Assembly (NCBI RefSeq): GCF_017744695.1 | Contig: NZ_JAGIAS010000003.1 | Coordinates: forward strand, 248,001-312,000 | Origin: Dyadobacter sp. | Lineage (GTDB): Bacteria > Bacteroidota > Bacteroidia > Cytophagales > Spirosomataceae | Direction of reading: 5' to 3' | DNA: 64,000 nt | Shown here: one piece after another, positions 50,256 to 60,318 of the stretch | Layout of the letters: every line of letters begins with the position of its first letter | Numbering within the stretch: the stretch's first letter is position 1 | Made by a program: the position numbers and the translations under genes | Notes under the pieces: model-generated | What the model was told of the DNA's origin: nothing | Databases searched by the model: none | The model's input: the letters and a program-made list of their open reading frames with translations, nothing else

Positions 50256-50327
50256 AACAAACCTCTGAATAGGACGCATTTAGTCCGCCAGACTCCTAAA
50301 CCAATTTAAGCCCAGGTAACCAACCCT

Positions 50328-51431
50328 ATGAATGTTATCGCCAGATCTGCCCGTGCAGAAAGATTGCCAAACTTAACCAAACCTCTGTCTTCACTTTTCA
50401 TTGCCGGTTCGCTCTTTATTACGCTTTCGTGCGGAGAAAAAAAGGATACTTTTCAACAAAAAGGCGGTGGAGGCCCCACCATCGTAGATGTGATTGTTGC
50501 GAAATCCGAGAAGGTAAGTGACAAGGTGGAGGTGAACGGCACCATCGTGGCCAACGAATTCGCAGAATTACGGCCGGAAGTAAGCGGATTGCTCACCTTC
50601 CTCGACGTGCCCGAAGGCAAAACGGTACAAAAAGGCACCGTGATCGCCCGAATCAACAATGCAGATCTCCTTGCCCAGCTCAACCGGTCGAAAATACAAC
50701 TCGACCTTGCCGAAACAACCGAAAAAAGGCTCAAACAACTGCTCGCCGTCAACGGTATCAACCAGGCAGATTACGACCTGGCGCTGAACAATGTCAATAC
50801 GCTCAGAGCAGATATGGCCTACACACAGGCCCTGATTGACAAAACGATCATCAAGGCGCCGTTCACAGGTGTGGTAGGTTTGCGCAAGGTGAGCGCAGGC
50901 GCGTACGTAACGCCTCAGAGCATTATCGCCACCATGCAGCAGCTCTCCAATCTTCGCATAGACTTCACGGTTCCCGAGAGCTATCAGCAATATGTAAGCA
51001 AAGGCGGTACCGTAGAAGTAATGCTCGACCAGGCTTCCGGCAAATATGAAACCGCCCGCATTCTGGCGATTGAACCGCAAGTGAACCAGACCACCCGCAA
51101 CCTGACTGTCCGTGCGGTGCTCAGCTCAGGGAATACCAGCCCCGGCTCGTTTGCAAAAGTGTATATCACTGCCAGCAATAATAAGAATAGCATACTCATC
51201 CCCTCCAATAGCATTATCCCGGAAGCACGCAGCAAGAAAGTCGTGACCGTGAAAGGCGGCAAAGCTGTTTTCGCACAGATCGAAACCGGCGACCGCAGGG
51301 AAGATGTAGTGGAAGTGACCAAAGGCCTGAATGTCGGCGATACGGTGGTTGTTTCGGGCGTACTTTTTGCCCGTCCCGATGCTCCTGTGAAAGTGAGAAG
51401 TGTTAGAAACCTGAATGTAGCGAGTAAGTAG
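50328..51431 (+). CDS. RND efflux periplasmic adaptor (membrane fusion protein)
   Basis: 367 aa. Lipoprotein signal near residue 36 (LSCGEKK). Barrel-sandwich halves AELRPEVSGLLTFLDVPEGKTV (read in part) and IIKAPFTGVVGLRKVSAGAYV flank a short alpha-hairpin; a beta-barrel and membrane-proximal domain follow. Links the inner-membrane pump to TolC. First gene of a complete adaptor-pump-TolC operon. Confidence 0.95.
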   Translation: MNVIARSARAERLPNLTKPLSSLFIAGSLFITLSCGEKKDTFQQKGGGGPTIVDVIVAKSEKVSDKVEVNGTIVANEFAELRPEVSGLLTFLDVPEGKTVQKGTVIARINNADLLAQLNRSKIQLDLAETTEKRLKQLLAVNGINQADYDLALNNVNTLRADMAYTQALIDKTIIKAPFTGVVGLRKVSAGAYVTPQSIIATMQQLSNLRIDFTVPESYQQYVSKGGTVEVMLDQASGKYETARILAIEPQVNQTTRNLTVRAVLSSGNTSPGSFAKVYITASNNKNSILIPSNSIIPEARSKKVVTVKGGKAVFAQIETGDRREDVVEVTKGLNVGDTVVVSGVLFARPDAPVKVRSVRNLNVASK

Positions 51432-51483
51432 CAAATGCCTCCGCGGCGCTTGTTGCAGTGACCATTCCTTTGAAACCCGTGCT

Positions 51484-54400
51484 ATGAATATTTCAGAACT
51501 ATCCCTGAAACGGCCCGTTTTGGCGGTCGTGATGAACCTGCTCATCATCCTTTTTGGTGTGGTAGGATATAACTTTCTTTCCCTTAGGGACTACCCCGCC
51601 ATTGACCCGCCGATCGTGAACGTGCGAACGAGTTACACCGGTGCCAATGCCGACATTATCGAGAGCCAGATTACCGAGCCCCTCGAAAAAAGTATCAACG
51701 GTATCCCCGGTATCAAGAGTATCAGTTCTTCGAGCCAGATCGGTTCCAGCAACATTACCGTCGAATTTAACCTGAAATCCGACCTCGAAGGCGCCGCCAA
51801 CGACGTACGCGACAAGGTAAGCCAGGCTGTCCGCAACCTTCCGCAGGACATCGACGCGCCGCCCGTTGTAAGCAAGGCCGACGCCAACTCCGATTTCATT
51901 CTGCTGCTGGCGGTACAAAGTCCGTCGAAAGGTTTGCTCGAACTGAGTGAATATGCCGAAAACGTGCTTCAACAAAGTCTGCAGACGATCGACGGTGTGA
52001 GCGCGATCAACATTTTCGGGCAAAAGCGGTACGCGATGCGCATCTGGCTGGATCCCAACAAGATGGACTCGTATAACATCTCCTTCAACGATATTACCAC
52101 CACCCTGGCTTCGGAGAATGTCGAATTGCCTGCCGGTAAAATTTACGGCGACAATACGGAATTGACGATCCGAACAATGGGCCGTTTGAAAAGCGAGAAG
52201 GAGTTCAACGACCTCGTCATCCGCAACGACAGTTCTGGGATCGTGAGGCTCGGTAATGTTGCCAAAGTCGAGCTGGGGCCAGAAAATGAAGAGCAAAGCT
52301 GGAAATACAACGGTATGTACGCGGTAGGTCTGGCGGTAATCCCCCAACCTGGCGCCAACTACGTGCAGATCTCCGACGAGTTCAACAAGCGCCTCGCAGA
52401 GATCCAGAAATCAAATAAATCGGACATTACTTTCAACGTCCTCATTGATAATACCCGCTTGGTGCGGCAATCGATCAAAGAGGTAGAAGAAACATTGATT
52501 ATCGCATTCTCTCTCGTGGTAATCGTGATCCTCTTCTTCTTCCGGAACCTGCTGGTGGCCGTGCGCCCATTGATCGATATTCCGATATCGCTCGTGGCGA
52601 CGTTCTTCATCATGTACATGTGCGGGTTTTCGATCAATATCCTCACCCTGCTCGGTATCGTGCTTGCGACGGGCCTGGTGGTCGACGATGGTATTGTCGT
52701 TACGGAAAACATCTTCCGGAAACTCGAAAGCGGCTTGCCCATCCGGCAGGCAGCCCTGGAAGGAAGCAGGGAAATCTTCTTTGCTGTTATTTCTACCTCG
52801 CTGACGCTTGCGGTGGTGTTCCTCCCGGTAATCTTCCTCGAAGGTTTTGTAGGAAGCCTTTTTCGGGAATTCGGGATTGTGGTCGCCTCCGCGGTATTGA
52901 TATCCGCATTCGTTTCCCTCACAATAACGCCGGTACTGAACGTGGTCCTGAACCGCAAGGACGCAGGCCATGGTTGGTTTTACAATAAAACAGAACCATT
53001 CTTCACCGGAATGGAAAACGGCTATAACCGGATGCTCCGCGGATTTATGAAAGCCCGCTGGATTTCGTGGGTGCTGGTCGTTGCCTGCGGTGTGCTGATC
53101 TGGTTTACCTACACCCATTTGCAAAGCGAACTCGCGCCAATGGAAGACCGGAACAGTGTCCGATTCAGCCTTTCGGCACCCGAGGGTACCAGCTTTGATC
53201 AAATGCAGCAGGTATCCGACCAACTCAGCAATTTCCTGAATGATTCTATTCCGGAAAGAGCATTTACATTCTCGGCTACACCCGGTTTTGGCGGCGGTGG
53301 TGTGAACAGTGGAACGGCACGTATCGGTCTGGTTCCCGCCGACCAGCGCAAAAGAAGCCAGAATGATATCGCGCAGGACATCAATAAAAAACTATCGAGA
53401 TTCAACGACGCCCGGATATTCGCGACGCAGGAACAGACGATTTCCGTGGGTATCGGTTCCAGAGGCTCCCTTCCGGTTCAGTTTGTATTGCAAAACCTCG
53501 ATTTTGACAAGCTGAGCGAGGTCCTTCCAAAATTCCTCGACGAGGCACGGCAAGATCCAACCTTCCAGAACGTCGACGTTAACCTCAAATTCAACAAACC
53601 CGAGGTACGCCTGACCATCGATCGTCTCAAAGCGCGCGACCTGGGCTTATCGACCACCGATGTGGCTGCTACCATTCAGGCCGCATTCAGCGGGCGTCGC
53701 CTGGCCTACTTTATCATGAATGGCCAACAATACCAGGTAATCGGTCAGGTCGAACGCTCGGAGCGTAACAAACCTGCGGATATCGACAAGTTATATGTGC
53801 GGAACAATCGCGGCGAAAGCATTCCACTTACCGCTGTTGTGCATATGGAGGAGGAAAGCGGCCCACCGACCATTTACCATTATAACCGCTATAAAAGCGC
53901 CACTATTTCCGCTTCGCTCGTAGAGGGTAAAACCATCGGCGACGGGGTGGAAGCCATGCGCCGGATCGGGGCCAAATTGCTGGACGAATCCTTCCAGACA
54001 TCGCTCACGGGTCCTTCCCGCGACTTTGAGGAAAGCTCCTCCAATACCAGCTTTGCATTCGGACTGGCACTTTTGCTGGTGTACCTGGTGCTTGCAGGCC
54101 AGTTTGAAAGTTTCACCGATCCGTTCATCATCATGATCACGGTGCCGCTTGCATTGGCAGGTGCATTGTTGAGCCTTTATTTATTTGGATTAACCATTAA
54201 TATCTTCTCACAAATCGGGATGATCATGCTCATCGGGCTTGTGACGAAGAATGGTATTCTCATTGTGGAATTTGCCAACCAGAAACGGGAACAGGGCATG
54301 GGCAGGATGGCGGCAGCCGTCGAATCGGCGACGCAACGTTTGCGTCCGATTCTGATGACAAGTCTGGCCACCGCATTCGGTGCATTACCGATTGCATTGA

Positions 54401-54573
54401 GCCTCGGTGCGGCGGCCACCAGCCGGGTACCGCTTGGCGTGGTGATAGTAGGTGGTCTGATGTTCTCCCTGATCCTGACATTGTTTGTGATCCCGGCGAT
54501 TTACACATTCATTTCACCCAAAAAACACAAGGTAACGGAAGAGCAAAAAATGGCAGAGGAGCTTGTGGCTTAA
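51484..54573 (+). CDS. RND multidrug efflux pump (AcrB/MexB-like)
   Basis: 1029 aa, 12 TM in the HAE-1 layout. N-terminal LSLKRPVLAVVMNLL, TM4 proton-relay Asp pair in LATGLVVDDGIVV, and the porter domain repeats. TM10 region has GLVTKNGILIVEFAN (conserved Lys). C-terminus ends after SPKKHK. Proton-driven export of drugs, dyes or lipids; the substrate is not predictable from sequence. Confidence 0.97.
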   Translation: MNISELSLKRPVLAVVMNLLIILFGVVGYNFLSLRDYPAIDPPIVNVRTSYTGANADIIESQITEPLEKSINGIPGIKSISSSSQIGSSNITVEFNLKSDLEGAANDVRDKVSQAVRNLPQDIDAPPVVSKADANSDFILLLAVQSPSKGLLELSEYAENVLQQSLQTIDGVSAINIFGQKRYAMRIWLDPNKMDSYNISFNDITTTLASENVELPAGKIYGDNTELTIRTMGRLKSEKEFNDLVIRNDSSGIVRLGNVAKVELGPENEEQSWKYNGMYAVGLAVIPQPGANYVQISDEFNKRLAEIQKSNKSDITFNVLIDNTRLVRQSIKEVEETLIIAFSLVVIVILFFFRNLLVAVRPLIDIPISLVATFFIMYMCGFSINILTLLGIVLATGLVVDDGIVVTENIFRKLESGLPIRQAALEGSREIFFAVISTSLTLAVVFLPVIFLEGFVGSLFREFGIVVASAVLISAFVSLTITPVLNVVLNRKDAGHGWFYNKTEPFFTGMENGYNRMLRGFMKARWISWVLVVACGVLIWFTYTHLQSELAPMEDRNSVRFSLSAPEGTSFDQMQQVSDQLSNFLNDSIPERAFTFSATPGFGGGGVNSGTARIGLVPADQRKRSQNDIAQDINKKLSRFNDARIFATQEQTISVGIGSRGSLPVQFVLQNLDFDKLSEVLPKFLDEARQDPTFQNVDVNLKFNKPEVRLTIDRLKARDLGLSTTDVAATIQAAFSGRRLAYFIMNGQQYQVIGQVERSERNKPADIDKLYVRNNRGESIPLTAVVHMEEESGPPTIYHYNRYKSATISASLVEGKTIGDGVEAMRRIGAKLLDESFQTSLTGPSRDFEESSSNTSFAFGLALLLVYLVLAGQFESFTDPFIIMITVPLALAGALLSLYLFGLTINIFSQIGMIMLIGLVTKNGILIVEFANQKREQGMGRMAAAVESATQRLRPILMTSLATAFGALPIALSLGAAATSRVPLGVVIVGGLMFSLILTLFVIPAIYTFISPKKHKVTEEQKMAEELVA

Positions 54574-54636
54574 TATTCTAGGTATCAATCCTTTTCGAAG
54601 GAGATTATTCATACAAAATCAATTATTGTTCTTTAC

Positions 54637-55998
54637 ATGGGCTCGCTCACCTTTCTTAAGAAACACAAAAACGCATTCATATTCCTACTGCTTTGCTCCG
54701 GTAACGTTTGGGCCGGTGTTCCCGGTGCTGGTCTCACGGGCGCTGGCGCACCCGCCGACACACTCGCGCTCACGCTGGAACAAGCCGTGGCTACCGCGCT
54801 CAAAAACAGCTACGAAATCGAGATTGCGAAGAATAACGTAGACGCGAATACCATCCTGAACAATTATGGCGTAGCAGGCGGCTTGCCGACCGTTGCCCTT
54901 AACGCTTCCAATACCGAGCAGATCACCCAGGTAAATCAGAAACTGAACACCGGTGTCGAGATCAATCGTAACGCCGCGGCCGGTAACAATACCCAGGCAA
55001 ACCTTTCGGTGGGCATGCTTCTGTACAATGGAAAGCGTGTGGTAGCTACCAAAAAACGATTGGCTGAACTACAATACCAAAGCTCCGAGGTGCTCAATTC
55101 ACAAATTCAGAACACGATCGCGCTGGTCATGACGAGCTATTACGATGTGGTGCGGCAGCTGAGCTATATCAATACGATCCGCACATCGATTGTAGCGTCT
55201 GAAAAACGCCTCGAAATCCTGCGGGTACGAAAAGAAGCAGGGATGGCCAACAATGCGGATATTTTCCAGGCCGAAATCGATTTGAATACACTCAACCAGA
55301 TGCTGCTGAACCAGCAAATGGTAGCGCAAGTGGCCAAAACAGAGTTGCTTCGCACTCTCACGCTCGATCCCAAATCGGCGGTGACCATCAAAGATACCAT
55401 TACGGTAGACAACAATATGCAACTGGCTGCTGTCATGGACAAGCTGGCTGCCAATGCCGACATCAAAGCGGCGGACCATCAGATCAAAATCAACGAATTG
55501 ATTGTAAGAGAGACTGCTGCACTTCGTTACCCTACGGTCCGTTTCAATGCGGCTTATAATTTTTCGCGTAACCAAACCGCCGCCGGTCTTACCTTGCTCA
55601 ACCGGGTGGTCGGTCCGCAGGCAGGCCTTACCCTCGCCGTCCCGATTTACAACGGCACGGCGTTCAAACGCCAGAAGCAAGCCGCTGAAATCGACACGAA
55701 AACAGCCGAATTGCAGAAAAACACGCTGCTCCGCGATTACAGTGCCAGCGCGGTGAAGATGTACCAGACCTATCAGAGCTCCATCGAGCAGCTCGAAAAC
55801 CAGAAAAAAAACTACGCGCTCAGCAAACAACTGCTCGATCTGACCCTTCAACGTTTTGAGCTTATCCAGGCGACGATCATCGATGTGCGCGAAGCCCAAC
55901 GCAGTTTTGAAGAAGCGGGTTACAGGCTAATCAACCTGAATTATGCCGCCAAATCTGCTGAAATTGAACTGAAAAGACTTAGCAATACGCTTCAATAA
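54637..55998 (+). CDS. TolC-family outer membrane efflux protein
   Basis: 453 aa with a signal peptide to about 25. Two OEP repeats: LTLEQAVATALKNSYEIEIAKNN start (read in part), GMLLYNGKRVVATK, and the second GLTLAVPIYNGTAFKRQ. Coiled-coil tunnel helices with many Gln/Asn. Third gene of the tripartite pump; a 9-bp hairpin follows. Confidence 0.95.
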   Translation: MGSLTFLKKHKNAFIFLLLCSGNVWAGVPGAGLTGAGAPADTLALTLEQAVATALKNSYEIEIAKNNVDANTILNNYGVAGGLPTVALNASNTEQITQVNQKLNTGVEINRNAAAGNNTQANLSVGMLLYNGKRVVATKKRLAELQYQSSEVLNSQIQNTIALVMTSYYDVVRQLSYINTIRTSIVASEKRLEILRVRKEAGMANNADIFQAEIDLNTLNQMLLNQQMVAQVAKTELLRTLTLDPKSAVTIKDTITVDNNMQLAAVMDKLAANADIKAADHQIKINELIVRETAALRYPTVRFNAAYNFSRNQTAAGLTLLNRVVGPQAGLTLAVPIYNGTAFKRQKQAAEIDTKTAELQKNTLLRDYSASAVKMYQTYQSSIEQLENQKKNYALSKQLLDLTLQRFELIQATIIDVREAQRSFEEAGYRLINLNYAAKSAEIELKRLSNTLQ

Positions 55999-56005
55999 AG
56001 CCACC

Positions 56006-56042
56006 GCACGTCCCTGGTATCAAAATTTTTCCGGGGACGTGC
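56006..56042 (+). terminator. Hairpin after tolC
   Basis: GCACGTCCC (56006-56014) and GGGACGTGC (56034-56042), perfect stem, but no T-run after it. A weak terminator at best. Confidence 0.45.
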
Positions 56043-56120
56043 ATTGATTTCCATATCAGTCCTGTCCAAAGTGTAAGAGCCGGAAAGAGCTCTGCTTTGC
56101 AATACTGAAATCGGAAATCA

Positions 56121-57281
56121 ATGAAGGTACTGGCTATCCATAATATACTCTGGTCGCACTACAAGGCCAGGATTTTCACCCAACTTCACCAACGATTGTG
56201 CGAAGAAGGTAACGACTTCTTTGTGCTGCAACTGGCTTTCAGCGAGCTAAGCCGGCTCGGGCTCAAAACCGATCTGAGCATTCATACTTACCCTTACGAA
56301 GTCCTGTTTCCCGACAAGGCTATCGAACACATCGGGCTTCTCCCTAAAACACAAAAGTTGCTCGCCGCGCTTCGTCAACACCAGCCAGCGATTGTGTACC
56401 TCAACGGCTACTACGACCCCTCCTATTGGTTTGTATTAGGTTACTGCAAAATCAACAAAATAAAAGTCGTGCTGGATTTCGAAAGCAGTGAAATCAGCAG
56501 GCAAAGGGTTTGGTGGAAAGAACAGTTGAAAAAGGTCTTTCTTGGTCAATGCCATGCACTGGTATGCCTCGGACAGAAAGCGGCCGAATACGCGCTGAAA
56601 CTGGATGTGAGCCGCGAGCGTATTCACAGTACCAAAAATGTGGGGGTAGATAATGATGCCCTGCTTGAAATCTTCAAACGCGAACTCTCATTGCGCGCGC
56701 GCAGGAAAGCGGAAGCCGGCCTGCCGCGTTACAACTTCGTGTACGCCGGCCGGTTCGTAGAGCGCAAGAATCTCGATATGTTCATCAGGGCTTTTCATGA
56801 AGCCCGGCAACGCGCTGGAAACGGCAGCGAATGGGGGTTGATCTTGAGCGGGGAAGGAAGTCAGAAGCCGCGGCTTCTGGAACTGATACGCTCGCTGGGT
56901 TGCGAATCGGTGCATTGGATGGAACCTTGTGAGTGGTATGAGGTACCCATCCGCTATACACTTGCCGACGTTGCCGTACTACCGAGTACGTTCGAACCAT
57001 TCGGATTTCTGACCAACGAGGCGATGGTATATTCCATGCCGGTGCTTGTATCGGAACGGTGCGGAAGCGCGGCCGACCTCGTCATCGACGGCCTCAATGG
57101 CTTCCGTTTCGATCCTTCCAACCAGGACGACTTTACAAACAAACTGCTATGGTTCATGGACCATCCCGAAAAATTCGGGCAGATGGGCGGCAACGGAAAG
57201 GCTATCATCGATCAATGGTCACCTGACATTATTACGGAAGAACTTATTCAATCATTTCACAAAGTATCTGCATATGATTAA
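56121..57281 (+). CDS. Glycosyltransferase family 4-like protein
   Basis: 386 aa. Two Rossmann domains, GT-B type: N-terminal acceptor part (MKVLAIHNILWSHYKARI), C-terminal donor part with FVYAGRFVERKNLDMFI, GEGSQKPRLL, ADVAVLPSTFEPFGFLTNEAM (E-x7-E motif). Transfers a sugar in surface glycan or glycoprotein synthesis at the cytosolic face. First of four linked genes; the epimerase overlaps it by 8 nt. Confidence 0.92.
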   Translation: MKVLAIHNILWSHYKARIFTQLHQRLCEEGNDFFVLQLAFSELSRLGLKTDLSIHTYPYEVLFPDKAIEHIGLLPKTQKLLAALRQHQPAIVYLNGYYDPSYWFVLGYCKINKIKVVLDFESSEISRQRVWWKEQLKKVFLGQCHALVCLGQKAAEYALKLDVSRERIHSTKNVGVDNDALLEIFKRELSLRARRKAEAGLPRYNFVYAGRFVERKNLDMFIRAFHEARQRAGNGSEWGLILSGEGSQKPRLLELIRSLGCESVHWMEPCEWYEVPIRYTLADVAVLPSTFEPFGFLTNEAMVYSMPVLVSERCGSAADLVIDGLNGFRFDPSNQDDFTNKLLWFMDHPEKFGQMGGNGKAIIDQWSPDIITEELIQSFHKVSAYD

Positions 57282-58260
57282 TCAACAAACCAAAACGGTT
57301 CTGGTAACAGGCGGCGCGGGTTATATCGGCTCCGAGCTGGTTCGTATATTGTTGGAGGAACAGTTTCGTGTGGTTGTACTTGACAACCTGTCTTTTGGCG
57401 GCGAATCGCTGCTGAGTTTCTGGGGCAACCCTGCATTCACCTTCATCAAAGGCGACCTCCGGAACGACGCCGACATCAAAGCAGCATTAAATGGAGTGCA
57501 TTACGTGTGCCATCTTGCAGCGATCGTCGGTGAGCCTCCCTGCAAGAAATACCCCGACCTGGCATTGGAAGTAAACTGGCACGCGTCCGTGCGCCTGTAC
57601 GAGCTTTGCGAAGAAGCAGGGGTCGAACGGTTTGTGTTTGCTTCCACTTGCAGTAATTATGGCAAGATGGCCGTCGCCGACGCGCTTCTCGACGAGACTG
57701 CCGAGCTGAACCCGATTTCCTTGTATTCCGAGACCAAGGTCAATTTCGAAAAATATCTGCTTAGCCGCGAAAACAGCACTATTACACGCACTATTCTTCG
57801 CTTTTCCACGGTTTACGGCATATCACCAAGGCCCCGCTTTGATCTGACTGTCAACGAATTCACACGAGATGCGGCATTGGGAAAACCATTGCTGATCTAC
57901 GGCGAAAACTTCTGGCGCCCCTATTGCCATGTAAGCGACCTCGCCCGATCCGTGAAAATGGCGCTTACGGCCGATCAGAAAAAAGTAAACGGCGAAGCAT
58001 TCAACGTAGGCGATACTTCTCAGAACTATACCAAGAAAATGCTGGCAGCCGAGATCAGCAAAGCGATCCCTTCGCTCGAAGTGAACTACCACCCGGTGAT
58101 CACCGACCCGCGTGACTACAAAGTGAATTGCGACAAAATCAAAACCGTGCTCGGTTTTACGATTACCAAAACTGTCCCGAAAGGTATCCGGGAAATAGCC
58201 TCGCTATTTCAAGAACAGGTAATCAGCGAACCAATGCATGCACGCTATGGAAACGTATAA
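57274..58260 (+). CDS. NAD-dependent sugar epimerase/dehydratase (SDR)
   Basis: 328 aa from ATG 57274 (MINQQTKTVL); an upstream in-frame ATG lies deep in the glycosyltransferase gene. Rossmann TGGAGYIGSELVR, active site STCSNYG with YSETK (Tyr and Lys), RFSTVYG and YCHVSDLARS. Extended SDR acting on a nucleotide sugar. Overlaps its upstream and downstream genes, so is tightly coupled. Confidence 0.92.
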   Translation: MINQQTKTVLVTGGAGYIGSELVRILLEEQFRVVVLDNLSFGGESLLSFWGNPAFTFIKGDLRNDADIKAALNGVHYVCHLAAIVGEPPCKKYPDLALEVNWHASVRLYELCEEAGVERFVFASTCSNYGKMAVADALLDETAELNPISLYSETKVNFEKYLLSRENSTITRTILRFSTVYGISPRPRFDLTVNEFTRDAALGKPLLIYGENFWRPYCHVSDLARSVKMALTADQKKVNGEAFNVGDTSQNYTKKMLAAEISKAIPSLEVNYHPVITDPRDYKVNCDKIKTVLGFTITKTVPKGIREIASLFQEQVISEPMHARYGNV

Positions 58261-59410
58261 ACCCTCCCCTATCCCACTTTGCGAACCCAACCTCGGCGGG
58301 CGCGAAAAACAATACATGGCCGAGGCCGTCGACTCGAACTGGCTCTCAGGCGGAAGTTTCCTGCGCCGGTTCGAGCAGCAGTTGGCCGACTACGCGGGCG
58401 CGGCGCATGTGATAGGCGTAAGCAACGGCACGAGCGCGTTGCAAGTAGCGCTCGCGCTCGCAGGTGTGGAAAAAGGAGACCTTGTACTGGTACCCAATCT
58501 CACATTTGTAGCAACGGCCAATGCGGTCAAATACCTCGGCGCTGATCCGGTAATGGTCGATATCGACGCCCGTACTTGGCTGATGGACCTCGACCTGTTG
58601 CAGGATTTCCTGGAAAATCAGACTTTCCGGAACAGCAACGGCTGTTTTCACCGCGAAAGCCACCGGCGTATTAAAGCGGTGGTACCCGTGCACTTACTGG
58701 GAAATGTCTGTGAAATGGAGCGGCTGAATGAAATGGCAGATCATTTCGCACTAGCCGTTGTGGAAGATGCCGCCTGTTCGCTGGGCTCGTTTCAGAACGG
58801 CTGGCATTCTGGTACGTCCGGCTTACTGGGAACCATGAGTTTTAACAGTAACAAAATCATTACCACCGCCGGCGGAGGAGCAATCCTGACGAACGATGAA
58901 GCATTGGCAAAACGTGCCCGCCACCTGATTACGCAATCCAAAAGCCATGCTACCGAATATATTCACGACGAACTGGGCTACAACTTCCGGCTGGTCAATC
59001 CGCTCGCGGCCATGGGCTGTGCGCAAATGGAACAACTACCGGGTTTTATCCAAAGAAAAAAGGAGGTCGCCGCCTGGTATCAACGCGAATTGGGGGAATA
59101 CGATGTGGTATTCCAGCAGCTAACGCCCGGTACGGATTCCAACTATTGGCATTCCGCCGTGCTTGCGGAGGATAGCCGCAACCTTATCGCAGCATTGGCG
59201 GCGGACAATATCGAATCGAGACCGCTCTGGACGCCGATTCATGAGCTGCCCGTGTTCACAAACGATTTGTATGTGACGCGCGAAAACGTCTCCTCTGATG
59301 TGTCCCGGCAAGGGATCATGCTTCCCTGCTCTACGTCGATAACCGACGAACAATTGAAAAGGGTTACGCAAAGCATCGCAAAGTTTCTGGATGTAAGCAT
59401 AAAAGTATAA
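58238..59410 (+). CDS. DegT/DnrJ/EryC1-type sugar aminotransferase
   Basis: 390 aa. PLP enzyme adding an amino group to a keto-sugar: GVSNGTSALQVAL, VPNLTFVATANAV, VEDAACSLGS, PLP lysine in FNSNKIITTAGGGAI. Closest in look to LegC/PglE-like enzymes. Overlaps the epimerase by 23 nt. With it, the pathway likely makes an amino-sugar donor. Confidence 0.92.
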   Translation: MHAMETYKPSPIPLCEPNLGGREKQYMAEAVDSNWLSGGSFLRRFEQQLADYAGAAHVIGVSNGTSALQVALALAGVEKGDLVLVPNLTFVATANAVKYLGADPVMVDIDARTWLMDLDLLQDFLENQTFRNSNGCFHRESHRRIKAVVPVHLLGNVCEMERLNEMADHFALAVVEDAACSLGSFQNGWHSGTSGLLGTMSFNSNKIITTAGGGAILTNDEALAKRARHLITQSKSHATEYIHDELGYNFRLVNPLAAMGCAQMEQLPGFIQRKKEVAAWYQRELGEYDVVFQQLTPGTDSNYWHSAVLAEDSRNLIAALAADNIESRPLWTPIHELPVFTNDLYVTRENVSSDVSRQGIMLPCSTSITDEQLKRVTQSIAKFLDVSIKV

Positions 59411-59415
59411 GTCCT

Positions 59416-60153
59416 ATGTACTGGAATTCGGAAATGGACCCGCGGTCCGTCAATGTCGTCATCATGGCCGGAGGCAAAGGTACACGCCTGAAACCGTTGA
59501 CCGACAATACGCACAAATCCCTCATCCCCGTGGGCGGCAAACCCATCATCCGGCATCTCATTGACCATTTGAGGACATTCGGTTTCAGGGAAATCCACAT
59601 TTCGGTCGGGCACATGGCCGAACAAATCACCAGTTACCTGGGCGACGGACGTGAAATGGGCGTTATCGTACGGTACTTGCAGGAACACATCCCAATGGGT
59701 AGCATCGGCGCCATGACGTTGAAGCGACACTGGCCCCACGAACATTTCCTGGTGATCAATGGGGATGTGTATTCCAATTTCGACATCGGAAATCTCTCCG
59801 AGCAATACTTTTCACGGAAGGCAGATATGGCTGTCCTGGCTGCGCCGAATATCGTAAAAGTGCCTTACGGCGTGCTGGAAATAACCTCTGACGGCTACGT
59901 CAACAGTCTGGCAGAAAAACCGGACTATGAATTTATGGTCAATGCAGGGGTTTACTTATTTAATAAAAAAGTCCTCAACCTGTTGCCAAAAGGCATTTCC
60001 TATGAAGGCTGGCAACTGGTACAATCCGCATTACATACGGGGCTGCATGTTGCCGGAGTAACTCAGACCACTGGATACTGGATCGACATTGGTAGTATGG
60101 AAACGTTAGGAAAGGCCCAGGAAATGAGCCAGACGGGTATTGAACAGGAGTAA
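59416..60153 (+). CDS. Sugar-1-phosphate nucleotidyltransferase
   Basis: 245 aa. VIMAGGKGTRLKPLTDNTHK (signature GGxGxRxxPxT..PK-like), then FLVINGDVYSNFD (metal Asp), VNAGVYLF and YWIDIGSMETL. Activates a sugar 1-phosphate, base not determinable. Last gene of the four-gene sugar operon; begins 5 nt after the aminotransferase. Confidence 0.92.
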   Translation: MYWNSEMDPRSVNVVIMAGGKGTRLKPLTDNTHKSLIPVGGKPIIRHLIDHLRTFGFREIHISVGHMAEQITSYLGDGREMGVIVRYLQEHIPMGSIGAMTLKRHWPHEHFLVINGDVYSNFDIGNLSEQYFSRKADMAVLAAPNIVKVPYGVLEITSDGYVNSLAEKPDYEFMVNAGVYLFNKKVLNLLPKGISYEGWQLVQSALHTGLHVAGVTQTTGYWIDIGSMETLGKAQEMSQTGIEQE

Positions 60154-60286
60154 CAGTTCTATTCCAATGGCACCCGCAGCAGTTTCTGGTCGCGGTGTCA
60201 TACCGGCTGAACTACTCGAAAGGGAGGCAAAATATGGATAAGCAGGTCGAAATGAACGATGAGGGAGTAATTCGGTGTGAAAGCGT

Positions 60287-60294
60287 TACCTTTG
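60287..60294 (+). promoter_or_regulatory. -7 element of the CvfB-like gene
   Basis: TACCTTTG followed by CA, exact consensus, 24 bp ahead of the start codon; implies a short leader of about 18 nt. Confidence 0.55.
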
Positions 60295-60318
60295 CATCCG
60301 AACCTCGTTATTTGAATA

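Noticed and set aside
57046..57273. Upstream start for the epimerase
   Set aside because: It would add 76 residues inside the glycosyltransferase gene, ahead of the canonical TGGAGYIGS start.
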